Assembly: GCA_029881495.1 (NCBI GenBank)
Contig: JAOUMJ010000007.1
Span: 59,793-123,792 of the forward strand
DNA: 64,000 nt
Reading direction: 5' to 3'
From: Nitrospinota bacterium
GTDB taxonomy: Bacteria > Nitrospinota_A > UBA7883 > JACRGQ01
The notes under the pieces were generated by a model. That model worked only from the letters and a program-made list of their open reading frames with translations. It was not told the origin of the DNA and did no database searches. Shown here in pieces: positions 14,923 through 24,833 of the stretch (its first letter is position 1; the number at the start of each line of letters is the position of its first letter). A program made the translations under genes and the position numbers.

Positions 14923-17340
14923 ATGGATAATAACAATAAATCTGAAATGACCTTCGACGTTACTGGTATGACATGCGCCTCTTGCTCTTCAGCCGTCGAA
15001 CGCTCTGTGAAAAAAGTAAGCGGCGTCAAGGAGGCAAGCGTAAACCTCCTGAATGAAAAACTGGTAGTAGTTGCAGACCCGGAAAACGGGATCGATCCTT
15101 CGAAGATAGAAGAGGCGGTCATAAACGCCGGCTACGGTATAAAAAAAAGAACGCCGTCAAAGATCACCATCGGTATTGATGGGATGACATGCGCTTCATG
15201 CGTCGGCAGAATAGAAAGAGAGCTTAAAAAAACGGCGGGTGTAGAGGATGCGATTGTAAACCTCGCTACAAACAAAGGGACCATATTTTACGATTCAGAG
15301 GTCGCGTCGGTTTCAGACCTGAAAAATGCTATCACTGTTGCCGGATATGCTCCGGTTTCACTTGAAAAGGAGGAGGAGAAAAAAGAGGAAAACCTCATTT
15401 CATCGCCAGGTTTCAATCTCGCGCTTGCACTCGCTTTCCTCTTTCCGCTCGCGCTTCTTACGATGGGGCATATGCTCGGTTTCCCCTTGCCCGGTTTCAT
15501 AGAACCTGAAACGAACCCTCTTAGAAACGCGTTCCTGCAACTCTTTCTTACGGCACCTATAATCATTGCGGGGCGACGTTTCTATACGTCAGGGAGCCGC
15601 GCCGTTTTGCATGGCGGTGCGAACATGGATACGCTTATCGCGCTTGGCACGAGTTCGGCGATACTCTATTCGCTTTGGGGGATGTGGAGGATCGTTTCGG
15701 GAGAAGTCCACTACATCCATCACCTCTACTTCGAATCAGCAGGGTTCATCATCGGCCTCATACTGATAGGAAAATATCTGGAGGAGCGCGCGAAAGGGAG
15801 GACGTCGGCGGCGATCAAGGCGCTGATGAATCTCACCCCTCCCACGGCGACTTTGATAGAGAACGGCAGCTATCGCGTAATTGATGCGGAGGATATTAAG
15901 CCGGGGGATCTCCTGCTGGTCAAGGCGGGAGAAAGGATACCGACCGACGCAGTTCTCATGAAGGGTGAGACAAGCGTTGATGAATCGATGATCACAGGCG
16001 AAAGCATCCCGGTAGACAAGAAGCCGGGGGATAAACTGACAGGCGCGACCGTGAACGGCAACATAGTCATAGAGGTCCGCGCCGAAAGGGTGGGTAGCGA
16101 CACCACACTGGCGCAGATAATCCGTCTTGTCGAGGAGGCGCAGGGTTCCAAGGCGCCGATAGCATCTCTCGCCGACAAGGTATCGGCGATCTTTGTGCCT
16201 GCGGTTCTTGTGATAGCCTTCTTTTCTGCCGGTGGGTGGTTGCTTGCGGGTGAGAGTTTTACATTTGCCCTTTCGATTTTCATATCCGTACTTATCATCG
16301 CTTGCCCATGCGCTCTTGGCCTTGCCACGCCGACGGCGATAATGGTCGGCACGGGAAGAGGGGCACAGCTAGGCGTTCTTGTTAAGAACGGCCGCGCCTT
16401 GGAGGCGGCGGCGGAGCTTGACACCATACTTTTTGACAAGACCGGCACAATAACCGAGGGGAAACCGGCAGTGACGCTCGCAAGTGCATCGAATGGAACC
16501 AGCGAGGAAGAGCTCTGGAGATATACAGCGGGACTTGAAAGCGGTTCCGGACATCCGCTATCGAAAGCGGTTGTGGAGGGGGCCGTTGCCAGGGGTATAT
16601 CCTTTCCAAATCCGTCCGAGGTTGAAACGTGGCCCGGCTTTGGTATATCAGGCCGGGTGGATGGAAGGGTGGTTCTCGCCGGCAAGAGCGGATTCCTTGC
16701 GAAGGAAGGGATCGATATCGCACAAGATACTGGAGGCGACATCAATGTTGCCGTTGACGGAAAATATATTGGCCATTTCATGGTTGCCGATGAGATCAAA
16801 CCTACGGCTGTAAAGGCTGTGGAGATGCTCCATGAACTTGGATTGAAAACCGTGATGATCACGGGAGACAGGAAAGGGATTGCTCTTGATATCGCCGGGA
16901 AAGCGGGCATCGACGAGGTCATTAGCGAGGTGCTTCCAGAAGAGAAGGAGAAGGAGGTAGGGAGAATGATCGAATCTGGCCGGAAGGTCGGGATGGTGGG
17001 GGACGGCATAAACGATGCCCCCGCGCTGGCGCGGGCGGATATCGGCATAGCGATCGGCACAGGTACCGATGTCGCCATTGAAACCGCCGACATGGTGCTG
17101 GTCAGCGGAGATCCGCAAGGGGTGGCAAGGGCGATAAGGCTGAGCCGCTCGACTATCAGGAACATAAAACAGAATCTCTTTTGGGCGTTTTTCTACAACA
17201 CCCTTGGTATACCGGTTGCGGCAGGCCTCCTGTACATTTTCGGAGGGCCGACGCTGAATCCGATGTTCGCGGCGGCGGCAATGAGTTTCAGCTCCATATC
17301 GGTAGTTCTAAACGCGCTACGGTTGAAAAATTTTAAATAG
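14923..17340 (+). CDS. copA: Copper-translocating P1B-type ATPase
   Basis: An inner-membrane Cu(I) export ATPase of 805 residues. Two N-terminal heavy-metal-associated domains each carry GMTCASC (Cys18/Cys21 and Cys90/Cys93). They are followed by transmembrane helices, the actuator loop TGES (about 354), the membrane metal site CPCALG (about 465), the phosphorylation site DKTGT (about 505), the HP motif in SGHPLSKA and the hinge GDGINDAPAL (about 690). CPC together with two HMA domains marks the Cu(I) subgroup. The ATG is preceded by AGAGG. copZ and csoR follow at once, so the operon is self-contained for copper sensing, carriage and export. Confidence 0.95.
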   Translation: MDNNNKSEMTFDVTGMTCASCSSAVERSVKKVSGVKEASVNLLNEKLVVVADPENGIDPSKIEEAVINAGYGIKKRTPSKITIGIDGMTCASCVGRIERELKKTAGVEDAIVNLATNKGTIFYDSEVASVSDLKNAITVAGYAPVSLEKEEEKKEENLISSPGFNLALALAFLFPLALLTMGHMLGFPLPGFIEPETNPLRNAFLQLFLTAPIIIAGRRFYTSGSRAVLHGGANMDTLIALGTSSAILYSLWGMWRIVSGEVHYIHHLYFESAGFIIGLILIGKYLEERAKGRTSAAIKALMNLTPPTATLIENGSYRVIDAEDIKPGDLLLVKAGERIPTDAVLMKGETSVDESMITGESIPVDKKPGDKLTGATVNGNIVIEVRAERVGSDTTLAQIIRLVEEAQGSKAPIASLADKVSAIFVPAVLVIAFFSAGGWLLAGESFTFALSIFISVLIIACPCALGLATPTAIMVGTGRGAQLGVLVKNGRALEAAAELDTILFDKTGTITEGKPAVTLASASNGTSEEELWRYTAGLESGSGHPLSKAVVEGAVARGISFPNPSEVETWPGFGISGRVDGRVVLAGKSGFLAKEGIDIAQDTGGDINVAVDGKYIGHFMVADEIKPTAVKAVEMLHELGLKTVMITGDRKGIALDIAGKAGIDEVISEVLPEEKEKEVGRMIESGRKVGMVGDGINDAPALARADIGIAIGTGTDVAIETADMVLVSGDPQGVARAIRLSRSTIRNIKQNLFWAFFYNTLGIPVAAGLLYIFGGPTLNPMFAAAAMSFSSISVVLNALRLKNFK

Positions 17341-17352
17341 GAGGAAATTGAA

Positions 17353-17568
17353 ATGGAAAAGGTTCTATCGATAGAAGGGATGACATGCGGACACTGCAAG
17401 ATGCACGTTGAGAAAGCGCTGTCAGGAATCGACGGGGTAACATCCGCAAAGGTCGAGCTTGAAAAGAAAAAGGCGATTGTCGAGATGGACGATAATGTAA
17501 GCGAAGCCGCGCTATCCGAGGCGGTTGCGGAAGCGGGATATCAGGTCACCGCAATATCCGGAAAGTAG
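17353..17568 (+). CDS. copZ: Copper chaperone, heavy-metal-associated domain protein
   Basis: A 71-residue single HMA domain with the copper site GMTCGHCKMH (Cys13, Cys16). It delivers Cu(I) to CopA. It lies 12 bases after copA, preceded by AGGAGG, and just before csoR. Confidence 0.92.
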   Translation: MEKVLSIEGMTCGHCKMHVEKALSGIDGVTSAKVELEKKKAIVEMDDNVSEAALSEAVAEAGYQVTAISGK

Positions 17569-17575
17569 CGGCGCG

Positions 17576-17848
17576 ATGGATGCAAAAGCTCACAGCGAGG
17601 CGGCCCATCAGCTGAAAACAGCCAGGGGTCAGATAGACGGCATAATAAAAATGCTGGATGAGAACAGGTACTGCATCGACGTATCGAAGCAGATACTGTC
17701 GGCGATGTCACTCCTTAGAAAAGCGAACCTGGAAGTGCTAAAAGGGCATATAAAGACCTGTGTTGCCGATGCAGTAAACAAAGGGGAAGGGGAGGAGAAG
17801 ATAGAAGAGATATTCGGGATCATAGATACATACGCCAAACCGGTTTAG
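17576..17848 (+). CDS. csoR: CsoR/FrmR-type metal-sensing repressor
   Basis: A 90-residue all-helical repressor. The Cu(I) ligand set is present: Cys33 in NRYCIDV, and His58 and Cys62 in KGHIKTC, the Cys-His-Cys arrangement of copper-sensing CsoR as opposed to the FrmR and RcnR sets. Copper binding would release it from the operon promoter, where a matching operator lies at 14864-14886. The ATG at 17576 begins the conserved sequence; a reading from 17525 would overlap copZ and is unlikely. Confidence 0.92.
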   Translation: MDAKAHSEAAHQLKTARGQIDGIIKMLDENRYCIDVSKQILSAMSLLRKANLEVLKGHIKTCVADAVNKGEGEEKIEEIFGIIDTYAKPV

Positions 17849-17907
17849 CTGTCCTCGGCGTCATGTTTCCCGGCGCATCTGAGGGAGAGGCGGGAGAGGG
17901 TAATTTA

Positions 17908-18489
17908 ATGTATAATTGTCTCGCTTCGAAGAATATATTTTTACTTTATGAGGATCAAACAGCAGTGCTGGAAAAAATAGAATATTGGTTTGAGTGGCTG
18001 ATCTGGCAGAGCAGGCTCATTGTTCTGCTCGCAGTAGTGTCGAGCATCATTGCCTCGGCTGTTCTTATTATCACGGGCACTGTCGACATAGCCCTTGTGC
18101 TGGTCGAGTTCTTCCACACTCTTGAAAACAGGGAGTTGTACAAGGAGTTCCATACCGAGATGCTCACGCATGTCATCAGCGCGATAGATGCCTATCTGAT
18201 TGCGACAGTTCTCCTGATCTTCGGTGTCGGCCTTTACGAGCTGTTCATCAGCAAAATAGATTTTCTCGAAAGGGATACCAAAGGTTCCGGGATACTGGTG
18301 GTGCATTCACTCGATGAGCTTAAGGAAAAGCTTGCGAAGGTGATACTGATGGTGCTTATCGTGGTTTTTTTCAAACACGCGGTACATTTGAAATACGACA
18401 CGATCCTAAACCTGCTCTATCTCGGTATAGGTATTTTCTTTATAGCGGTCTCAATTTTCCTTACCGGGAAAAAGATGTCCGATAAATAA
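17908..18489 (+). CDS. UPF0114 (YqhA-like) integral membrane protein
   Basis: A 193-residue membrane protein matching the YqhA family: an aromatic N-terminal helix (YWFEWLIWQSRLIVLLAVVS), about four transmembrane segments and the conserved middle LIATVLLIFGVGLYELFISK followed by an acidic IDFLE. Function is unknown; ion-channel roles have been suggested for relatives. The ATG at 17908 follows GAGAGGG and is preferred to a start 15 codons upstream. It lies 59 bases after csoR and may be read through from the copper operon, but nothing else links it to copper. Confidence 0.82.
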   Translation: MYNCLASKNIFLLYEDQTAVLEKIEYWFEWLIWQSRLIVLLAVVSSIIASAVLIITGTVDIALVLVEFFHTLENRELYKEFHTEMLTHVISAIDAYLIATVLLIFGVGLYELFISKIDFLERDTKGSGILVVHSLDELKEKLAKVILMVLIVVFFKHAVHLKYDTILNLLYLGIGIFFIAVSIFLTGKKMSDK

Positions 18490-18790
18490 TTTTTCCCGGC
18501 TATCAGGTATGAAAAGTGAGCAAGAAAACAGCGCGAAGCCGGAAAGCGCGCTTGTGTATGAAAGATATGAGCAATCTATATGTTTCTGTTATGCCGATAA
18601 ATAGGGAAAGTTAGCCCTTTTTGACCGAAAATATCACACCTGGAAACCTCTTTTTCACATTATTGTAACGAGGTATGCAAAATCAATGATTTTGCAACCT
18701 GTCTGCTAAGCTAACCAATTGAATATATAAAGCATAATAGGAAAAAATAAACCTCAAAACCGACCGTATAAATGTTAAAATCCCTAGCTT
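18490..18790. other. Intergenic region upstream of gyrA
   Basis: About 300 bases, AT-rich towards gyrA, expected to hold the gyrA promoter. A 31-codon frame (18509-18604, beginning MKSEQENSAKPESALVY) has no good ribosome binding site and is not called. No RNA gene was recognised. Confidence 0.5.
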
Positions 18791-21244
18791 ATGGATGAAA
18801 ATACAGGGAAGCTGATACAGGTAAGCATCGAAGACGAGATGCGAACCTCCTACCTCGATTACGCGATGAGCGTCATCGTAGGGAGGGCGTTGCCCGACGT
18901 CCGTGACGGACTGAAACCGGTTCATCGCAGGGCTCTTTTTGCGATGAACGAGATGGGGAACCATCATAACAAACCGTATAAAAAATCCGCACGCATAGTC
19001 GGCGACGTAATCGGTAAGTACCACCCGCATGGCGATCAGGCGGTGTACGATACCATCGTCCGTCTTGCGCAGGATTTCTCCATGCGTTACCCGCTTGTCG
19101 ACGGACAGGGTAACTTCGGCTCAATAGACGGCGATTCCGCCGCCGCCATGCGTTATACGGAGATCAGGCTCGACAAACTCTCCGACGAAATGCTTGACGA
19201 TCTTGACAAGGATACCGTCGACTTCGCGCCGAACTACGATGATTCCATGAAGGAGCCGACGGTATTGCCGTGCAGGTTCCCGAATCTCCTTGTTAACGGG
19301 TCGTCAGGTATCGCGGTCGGTATGACCACGAACATCCCCCCTCACAATATTCAAGAGGTATGCAAGGGGGTTGAGTATCTGATAGACAATCCCGACTGTT
19401 CGGTCGATGATCTGATAGCGATCATACCAGGCCCGGACTTTCCGACAGCCGGGATAATACAGGGGCGCGCCGGGATACTCTCGGCCTATAGAACCGGGAA
19501 GGGGCATCTTAGGGTAAGGGCCAAGTGCGAGTTCGAGCAGAACAAGAGAAAGGATCAGGAGAACATAATCATCACCGAGTTCCCGTACCAGGTGAACAAG
19601 GCGAAGACGCTTGAGAAGATTGCCGAACTGGTGAGGGACAAAAGGGTCACCGGTATATCTGACATAAGGGACGAGTCGGACAGAAACGGAATACGCGTAG
19701 TCATTGAATTGCGAAAGGATGCTATTCCAAGCGTCGTGCTGAACCAGCTATACAAGCATACAAACCTCCAAGATACGTTCGGCGTCATCATGATCTCGCT
19801 GGTGAACAGGCAGCCGAAGCTCCTGAACCTCAAGGAGATGCTCCACTATTTTGTAGACCACAGGCGCGTGGTCATTACGCGAAGGACGCTCTTCGAGCTT
19901 GCAAAGGCGAGAGCCAGGGAACATATACTCGAAGGGCTTCGCACCGCGGTAGACAATCTTGACGAAGTGGTAGATCTGATAAAGAAAAGCGCTACACCGG
20001 CTGAAGCGCAGGAAGGGCTCAAAACACGATTTAAACTTTCGGCGGAACAGGCCAAGGCGATCCTCGAACTCCGTTTACAGCGTCTTACCGGCCTTGAACG
20101 GCAGAAGATCATCGATGAGCTGGAGAGCATAAAGAAAGAGATCAAGGAGCTTGAGTACATCAGGGATCACGAAGAGAAGAAGTTCGCGATGATAAAGGAG
20201 GAGATGGCTTTGATCTCCCAGAAATTCGGCGATAAGAGGCGAACAGAGATCGTTGAGGCTGAAGAGGAACTGGACGAAGAGGACCTGATTGCCGATGAGG
20301 ATATGGTCGTGACACTGACCCAGGATGGATACATTAAGCGTGTTCCAATAGGTACCTACCGGGCGCAGAGAAGAGGGGGCAAAGGGGTCAAGTCGATGAG
20401 CGTCAAGGATGAAGACGTGGTTGTAAGGGTCTTCATAGCTTCTACTCATTCGTATCTTCTTATATTTACCTCTTCGGGAAAGGTCTTCCGGATAAAGGTT
20501 TGGGAAATACCGCTCGCTTCAAGGGCGGCGCGTGGGAAATCGCTCGCAAACCTCCTTGAAGTAGAGCCAAACGAAAAGGTAGCCGCAGTTTTCTCCATAA
20601 AGGATTTTGAGGAAACCGAAAGGTACCTTCTCCTTGCCACGCGCGCCGGCACAGTAAAGAAAACCGAGCTAAAGGCATACGCAAACATTCACAAACGCGG
20701 GATTTACGCGATCAAGCTTTCAGAAGGGGATCAGCTGGCAGGAGCCGAGCTTACCGATGGAAACTGCACCGTGTTTCTCGCCACTGCTCATGGTAAAGCG
20801 ATCCATTTCCATGAAAAGGACGCGCGTTCAATGGGCAGGCATACCGGAGGCGTTCGCGGCATCAATCTGAATGAAGGTGATGAGGTGGTCGGTCTCGCCC
20901 TTCCGGGTCCCGATTCAACGGTCCTTTCGGTAACAGAAAACGGATACGGCAAGCGGACAAAAATTTCCGAGTACCGCGTCATAGGACGCGGCGGCAAGGG
21001 GATGATAAACATCATCTCCTCGGAGCGAAATGGTCAGGTTGTAAGCGTGAAAGTTGTAGATGACGATGCCGAGATAATGCTTGTCACCGAGGATGGGCAG
21101 ATGATAAGGACCCGCGTGAGCGAAATATCGGTTATCGGAAGGAACACCCAGGGGGTGAAGATACTCGACACCGAAGGGAAACATGTCATATCTGTGGCGG
21201 TGCTTGAAGAGGACAAGGAAGAGAAGGAAGACAAGGAAAAGTAA
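18791..21244 (+). CDS. gyrA: DNA gyrase subunit A
   Basis: Breakage-reunion subunit of DNA gyrase, 817 residues. Catalytic Tyr122 lies in AAAMRYTE; the N-terminal numbering matches E. coli GyrA. The C-terminal beta-pinwheel runs from about residue 500 (six-blade repeats, e.g. [36 protein letters not shown]) and includes the GyrA-box-like QRRGGKG, which supports gyrase rather than topoisomerase IV. In the quinolone-resistance region the usual Ser83 is Gln ([10 protein letters not shown]; codon CAG), while Asp87 is kept. The tail is a run of acidic and lysine residues. The stop codon overlaps the ATG of the next gene by one base. Confidence 0.96.
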   Translation: MDENTGKLIQVSIEDEMRTSYLDYAMSVIVGRALPDVRDGLKPVHRRALFAMNEMGNHHNKPYKKSARIVGDVIGKYHPHGDQAVYDTIVRLAQDFSMRYPLVDGQGNFGSIDGDSAAAMRYTEIRLDKLSDEMLDDLDKDTVDFAPNYDDSMKEPTVLPCRFPNLLVNGSSGIAVGMTTNIPPHNIQEVCKGVEYLIDNPDCSVDDLIAIIPGPDFPTAGIIQGRAGILSAYRTGKGHLRVRAKCEFEQNKRKDQENIIITEFPYQVNKAKTLEKIAELVRDKRVTGISDIRDESDRNGIRVVIELRKDAIPSVVLNQLYKHTNLQDTFGVIMISLVNRQPKLLNLKEMLHYFVDHRRVVITRRTLFELAKARAREHILEGLRTAVDNLDEVVDLIKKSATPAEAQEGLKTRFKLSAEQAKAILELRLQRLTGLERQKIIDELESIKKEIKELEYIRDHEEKKFAMIKEEMALISQKFGDKRRTEIVEAEEELDEEDLIADEDMVVTLTQDGYIKRVPIGTYRAQRRGGKGVKSMSVKDEDVVVRVFIASTHSYLLIFTSSGKVFRIKVWEIPLASRAARGKSLANLLEVEPNEKVAAVFSIKDFEETERYLLLATRAGTVKKTELKAYANIHKRGIYAIKLSEGDQLAGAELTDGNCTVFLATAHGKAIHFHEKDARSMGRHTGGVRGINLNEGDEVVGLALPGPDSTVLSVTENGYGKRTKISEYRVIGRGGKGMINIISSERNGQVVSVKVVDDDAEIMLVTEDGQMIRTRVSEISVIGRNTQGVKILDTEGKHVISVAVLEEDKEEKEDKEK

Positions 21245-22029
21245 TGGTTCGACCGGGCACACTGTATATCCTGATAGCAATTCTTGTATTTGCCGCATGT
21301 ACGTCAAGGCAGACACTCCTTCTGCAGGAGGCTGAAAACCGATGGTATAAAAACGAGTACTCCGAAGCTGTAAGGATTTTCATCCAGATAATAGACAGGT
21401 ACCCGGATACTCCAGAAGCGGAGACCGCTCTGCTGAGAGCCGGGGAGACGTTTATGCTTAACCTCTCGGATCATAACAAGGCGCTTGAGTATTTCAAAAG
21501 GCTCACCGAAGAGTTTCCCCACGGCGAAAAAGCCAGAACCGCGAGGATCAACATGGCCTCGATAATGGAAAATACAACAAAGGATTACGACAGCGCCGTG
21601 ATCCAGTATCAAATACTCATAGATAATTCCAAGGGACTCGAAGGGGATGTATTTCAATTCGCCCTTGCGAGATGTTTCTATAAGAAGAACGATTACGAAC
21701 AGGCGATTATCGAGTACAAGAATCTCCGCAAAAGATTTCCATCGAGCAAGCTGTTGCCTGAAGCGTCTTATCAGATAGGCAACTGCTATTTCGTGATGAA
21801 TAATTGCGAAGAGGCGATAAAGCAGTACGAGAAAACGCTGGAGAATTTTCCCGACATCCCGGAAAGATACGACATAATGCTTTCGACCGGAGTCTGCCTG
21901 GAAGGCAAGGAGGATTACGGACAGGCACTTCACATCTATCGCGAAATACTCGACAAGTACCCGAATACGAAACTGATAGAGAGAAAGATCGACGCCGTTC
22001 TTTCGCGCATGAGAGACAAGAACCGCTGA
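21244..22029 (+). CDS. Tetratricopeptide lipoprotein (BamD/YbgF-like)
   Basis: A 261-residue lipoprotein: a hydrophobic signal with lipobox LVFAAC (Cys19), then about six TPR units, each beginning with an aromatic/acidic helix (e.g. [39 protein letters not shown]). The repeat style matches BamD and YbgF/CpoB, periplasmic scaffolds of outer-membrane assembly or of the Tol-Pal system. It starts at the gyrA stop (TAATG) and precedes serS by 13 bases. The true BamD partner genes are not in the window, so the exact role stays open. Confidence 0.82.
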   Translation: MVRPGTLYILIAILVFAACTSRQTLLLQEAENRWYKNEYSEAVRIFIQIIDRYPDTPEAETALLRAGETFMLNLSDHNKALEYFKRLTEEFPHGEKARTARINMASIMENTTKDYDSAVIQYQILIDNSKGLEGDVFQFALARCFYKKNDYEQAIIEYKNLRKRFPSSKLLPEASYQIGNCYFVMNNCEEAIKQYEKTLENFPDIPERYDIMLSTGVCLEGKEDYGQALHIYREILDKYPNTKLIERKIDAVLSRMRDKNR

Positions 22030-22042
22030 GAAGGATGGATTA

Positions 22043-23317
22043 ATGCTCGACCCAAAACTCCTTAGAAAAGAAAAAGACTTGATCGCGAAAAAACTTTCCC
22101 GGCGCTCGGGCAACGTCGATATCGGGCCGGCATTGATCGCCTATGAAGAGTATCTCTCCGTAAAGACCGAGCTTGAGGAGATGCAGGGGAAGATGAACAC
22201 AGCCTCCGCGGAAATTGGAAAACTCGTAAAAGAGAAGAAGGACGCCACACAGGCAAAGTCCGAACTGAAGGAATTTTCTAACAGCATAAGGGAAAAGGAG
22301 ATACTTTTCCGCGAGCGCGAAGAAAGTTTTAATGGTTTGATCTACATGATACCGAATCTCCCAGACGATTCTGTGCCGGACGGCAAGAGCGAGGACGAAA
22401 ACATTGAGATACGAAAGTGGGGGGAGCCTCGGCAGTTTTCGTTCAAGCAGAGATCGCATGTCGAGATAGGTGAATCACTTGGCATACTCGATTTCAAGCG
22501 CGCGGCTAAAATATCGGGAGCGCGATTCGTGCTATATCGTGGCGCCGGGGCAAAGCTGGAACGAGCGCTTATCTCTTTCATGCTCAATTCGCACGCGGAG
22601 AAGGGATATGAAGAGATCATCCCCCCTTTCATGGTGAACAGAAAATCCATGACCGGCACGGGACAGCTTCCGAAATTCGAGGAGGATCTTTTTAAAGTTG
22701 AAGGGGGAGAGTATTACCTCATCCCTACTGCCGAGGTGCCGGTGACGAATATTTATGCCGACGAAATTCTAAGCGCAAGCGAACTTACAAAAAAGTTCTG
22801 CGCATATACTCCATGTTTCAGAAGCGAGGCGGGCTCATACGGAAAGATCGCGACAGGGTTGATCCGGCAACATCAATTCAATAAGGTTGAACTGGTGAAA
22901 CTCAGCAAGCCGGAAGATTCGATGGCCGAGCTGGAGAGTTTGACGGCGGATGCGGAAGCGATACTTCAGGCACTTGAGATACCGTACCGCGTGGTACAGC
23001 TCTGCGCGGGTGACCTCGGATTCTCGGCAGTGAAGACTTATGATCTGGAGATATGGTTGCCATCGCAGGAACGCTATGTTGAGATCTCTTCGTGCTCGAA
23101 TTTTGGGGATTTCCAGGCGAGGCGCGCGGCGATACGTTTCCGCCGTGAGCAGAAGGGGAAGCCGGAACTTCTGCATACGCTGAACGGCTCCGGGCTTGCT
23201 GTCGGGCGTACGGTCGTTGCGATACTGGAAAACTTTCAGAACGAAGACGGGAGCGTAACCGTGCCGGAAGTCCTTCGCCATTATTTGGGCGGAATGGAGA
23301 AGATAGAGAAGGCGTAA
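22043..23317 (+). CDS. serS: Serine--tRNA ligase
   Basis: Class II aminoacyl-tRNA synthetase of 424 residues. The N-terminal antiparallel coiled-coil arm (about 30-105) grips the long variable arm of tRNA-Ser. Motif 2 is in [12 protein letters not shown] (about 255) and motif 3 in [18 protein letters not shown] (about 385). Length is normal. A tRNA-Ser gene follows 73 bases downstream in the same orientation, so enzyme and substrate may share a transcript. Confidence 0.96.
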   Translation: MLDPKLLRKEKDLIAKKLSRRSGNVDIGPALIAYEEYLSVKTELEEMQGKMNTASAEIGKLVKEKKDATQAKSELKEFSNSIREKEILFREREESFNGLIYMIPNLPDDSVPDGKSEDENIEIRKWGEPRQFSFKQRSHVEIGESLGILDFKRAAKISGARFVLYRGAGAKLERALISFMLNSHAEKGYEEIIPPFMVNRKSMTGTGQLPKFEEDLFKVEGGEYYLIPTAEVPVTNIYADEILSASELTKKFCAYTPCFRSEAGSYGKIATGLIRQHQFNKVELVKLSKPEDSMAELESLTADAEAILQALEIPYRVVQLCAGDLGFSAVKTYDLEIWLPSQERYVEISSCSNFGDFQARRAAIRFRREQKGKPELLHTLNGSGLAVGRTVVAILENFQNEDGSVTVPEVLRHYLGGMEKIEKA

Positions 23318-23390
23318 ATATTTTTACGTTTATTCGCCTCAAGCGGCGGAGTTTGGTATACAATTATTTTTCCGAATTTGGCACATGACC

Positions 23391-23476
23391 GGAGAGGTGG
23401 CCGAGCGGTTTAAGGCAGCGGTCTTGAAAACCGCCGAACGAAAGTTCCGGGGGTTCGAATCCCTCCCTCTCCGCCA
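23391..23476 (+). tRNA. tRNA-Ser(TGA)
   Basis: The full cloverleaf can be read by eye: acceptor GGAGAGG pairs with CCTCTCC, discriminator G, and a genomically encoded CCA (23474-23476). The D-loop has the long AGCGGTTTAAGGC; the anticodon loop CTTGAAA carries TGA; the long variable arm (GAACGAAAGTTC) marks a class II serine tRNA; the T-arm has GGTTCGAATCC. Confidence 0.96.
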
Positions 23477-23730
23477 CTAAGCAATTGAAACATATAACAT
23501 ATGTGCTTTGGAAATCCCTGTAAGTTCCCTGTACAGTTTGAAATCTATGAATAAAATCCACAACTTCTTTTATGGATTGAAAGCAGGAGTTTGGATTGTT
23601 TAAGAAAACAAAAATAAGGTGATATCTGTAAATTTGTTAGCTGAGGTATGGGCCTATTTCTTTTCGTCTTTCAGTGACCTTTCTCCACTAAACGAGACCA
23701 TGTTTATGGCTATAGACTGGTCAAAATTAG

Positions 23731-24292
23731 GAGCCAATAAATCAGCCAAAGCGCAAAAGGTTATGGCTCAATGACGGTTCTTCCATCAGGCTTAGGGCAG
23801 ACCATAAAAACCATATCTGGAGTTACGATTTTGGTATATACCGTACTTATGATGGAAGGCCGGTCAAAATCCTGACTCTTATCGATGATTTCACCAGAGA
23901 ATGCATAGCTTTGGAGGTTGGAAGAAGGCTGACCTTTCAGGATGTATTAGAGACTCTGGCAGAGCTGTTTATCTTAAAAGGTGTTCCAGAACATATACGC
24001 TCTGACAACGGGGCGGAGTTTACGGCTAAGGTAATCCGGAAGTGGTTAACAAGTTGGAGTGAAGACTCTTTACATCGAGCCTGGGAGTCCTTGGGAGATT
24101 GGATATATCGAGATTTTCAACGGCAAACTTAGGGATGAGCTTCTTAATGGAGAAATATTTGAAACCTTACTTGAAGCAAAGGTCTTGATAGAACGATGGA
24201 GGCAGGAATACAATACTGTCAGGCCACACAGTTCCTTGGGCTATCGACCACCCGCTTCAGAAGCTGTTGAATCGATACCGGTTGCTGTTTAG
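23731..24292 (+). pseudogene. Decayed IS3-family transposase (OrfB) with frameshift
   Basis: From 23731 the plus strand reads QPKRKRLWLNDGSSIRLR, then IWSYDF (first catalytic Asp) and SDNGAEFT (second Asp), the rve integrase core of IS3-family OrfB. After WLTS, near 24048, the frame shifts and continues in another phase as VKTLYIEPGSPWEIGYIE (catalytic Glu) to HSSLGYRPPASEA. The N-terminal HTH part and OrfA are missing, and upstream codons in this phase hit stops (e.g. TAG at 23713 and 23728). The element is therefore dead unless the shift is a sequencing error. Confidence 0.85.
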
Positions 24293-24336
24293 AAATATGA
24301 AACTTTATAGCTGGTATCACACTTGGGGGTTGGTCA
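23731..24336 (+). mobile_element. IS3-family insertion sequence remnant
   Basis: Covers the broken transposase and the apparent right end, ACTTGGGGGTTGGTCA (24321-24336), which matches the usual inner-to-outer order of IS3-type right termini. No left inverted repeat was found, so the 5' side has been lost. It lies about 250 bases beyond the tRNA-Ser gene. Confidence 0.7.
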
Positions 24337-24397
24337 ATATTTGAACAGTAAGTAGGAAAGTCCGATGTAAAAGGATACAATAACAAACGGAAAACAT

Positions 24398-24805
24398 ATG
24401 GAAAAAGATATCGGATATTATTTAAAGAGGATCGGCATCGCCATAATTCTTTTTGCCGCGGTATTGGCAGTTGTGGTGAAGACCTGGATGACCGGAGCGC
24501 TGGATCGCTATGTTTACGGATTCAACACGATAAGTATAGAAGCAAAAGGGAACAGATGGATTCAGTCCTCCAGCAGTGTAGAGCTGGAACCGGGGAGTAT
24601 CGTAAAGCTGGTTGTGAGAAACCGTGATAAAGGGATACATCACAATATCGTAATACCATCGAAAGAGATAGAAAGTGACGTAATCGAATACGGCGGCATG
24701 GTCGGCATCGGCTTCGAGGTGCCGGAGAGCGGAGTATTCGAGTATTATTGCTCATTCCATCCGCCGATGAAATCGTCATTTGAAGTCATAAAACAGGCCA
24801 AGTAG
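24398..24805 (+). CDS. Membrane-anchored cupredoxin
   Basis: A 135-residue protein with one N-terminal transmembrane helix (about 11-29) and a periplasmic blue-copper-type beta-sandwich. Likely ligands are His81 or His82 in KGIHHNI, and Cys118, His121 and Met124 in YYCSFHPPM. This C-x2-H-x2-M loop is common among small cupredoxins with an N-terminal anchor, which carry electrons or copper. It has no redox partner next to it; the copper operon is 6 kb away. Confidence 0.88.
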   Translation: MEKDIGYYLKRIGIAIILFAAVLAVVVKTWMTGALDRYVYGFNTISIEAKGNRWIQSSSSVELEPGSIVKLVVRNRDKGIHHNIVIPSKEIESDVIEYGGMVGIGFEVPESGVFEYYCSFHPPMKSSFEVIKQAK

Positions 24806-24833
24806 CATCGGCTAAGCTAGAAAAAGAGGGGAT

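Noticed and set aside
15870..17165. A 431-codon minus-strand frame inside copA
   Set aside because: Antisense of a well-supported gene; Ser/Pro/Ala-rich and without any family motif.
18509..18604. A 31-codon small frame between the YqhA-like gene and gyrA
   Set aside because: Polar and tyrosine-rich but without a good ribosome binding site or known relatives; kept only as a note.
23364..23561. A 65-codon minus-strand reading frame over the tRNA-Ser gene
   Set aside because: Its peptide (GFEPPEL...GGFQDRC) is the well-known false frame made by the antisense of serine tRNA genes.
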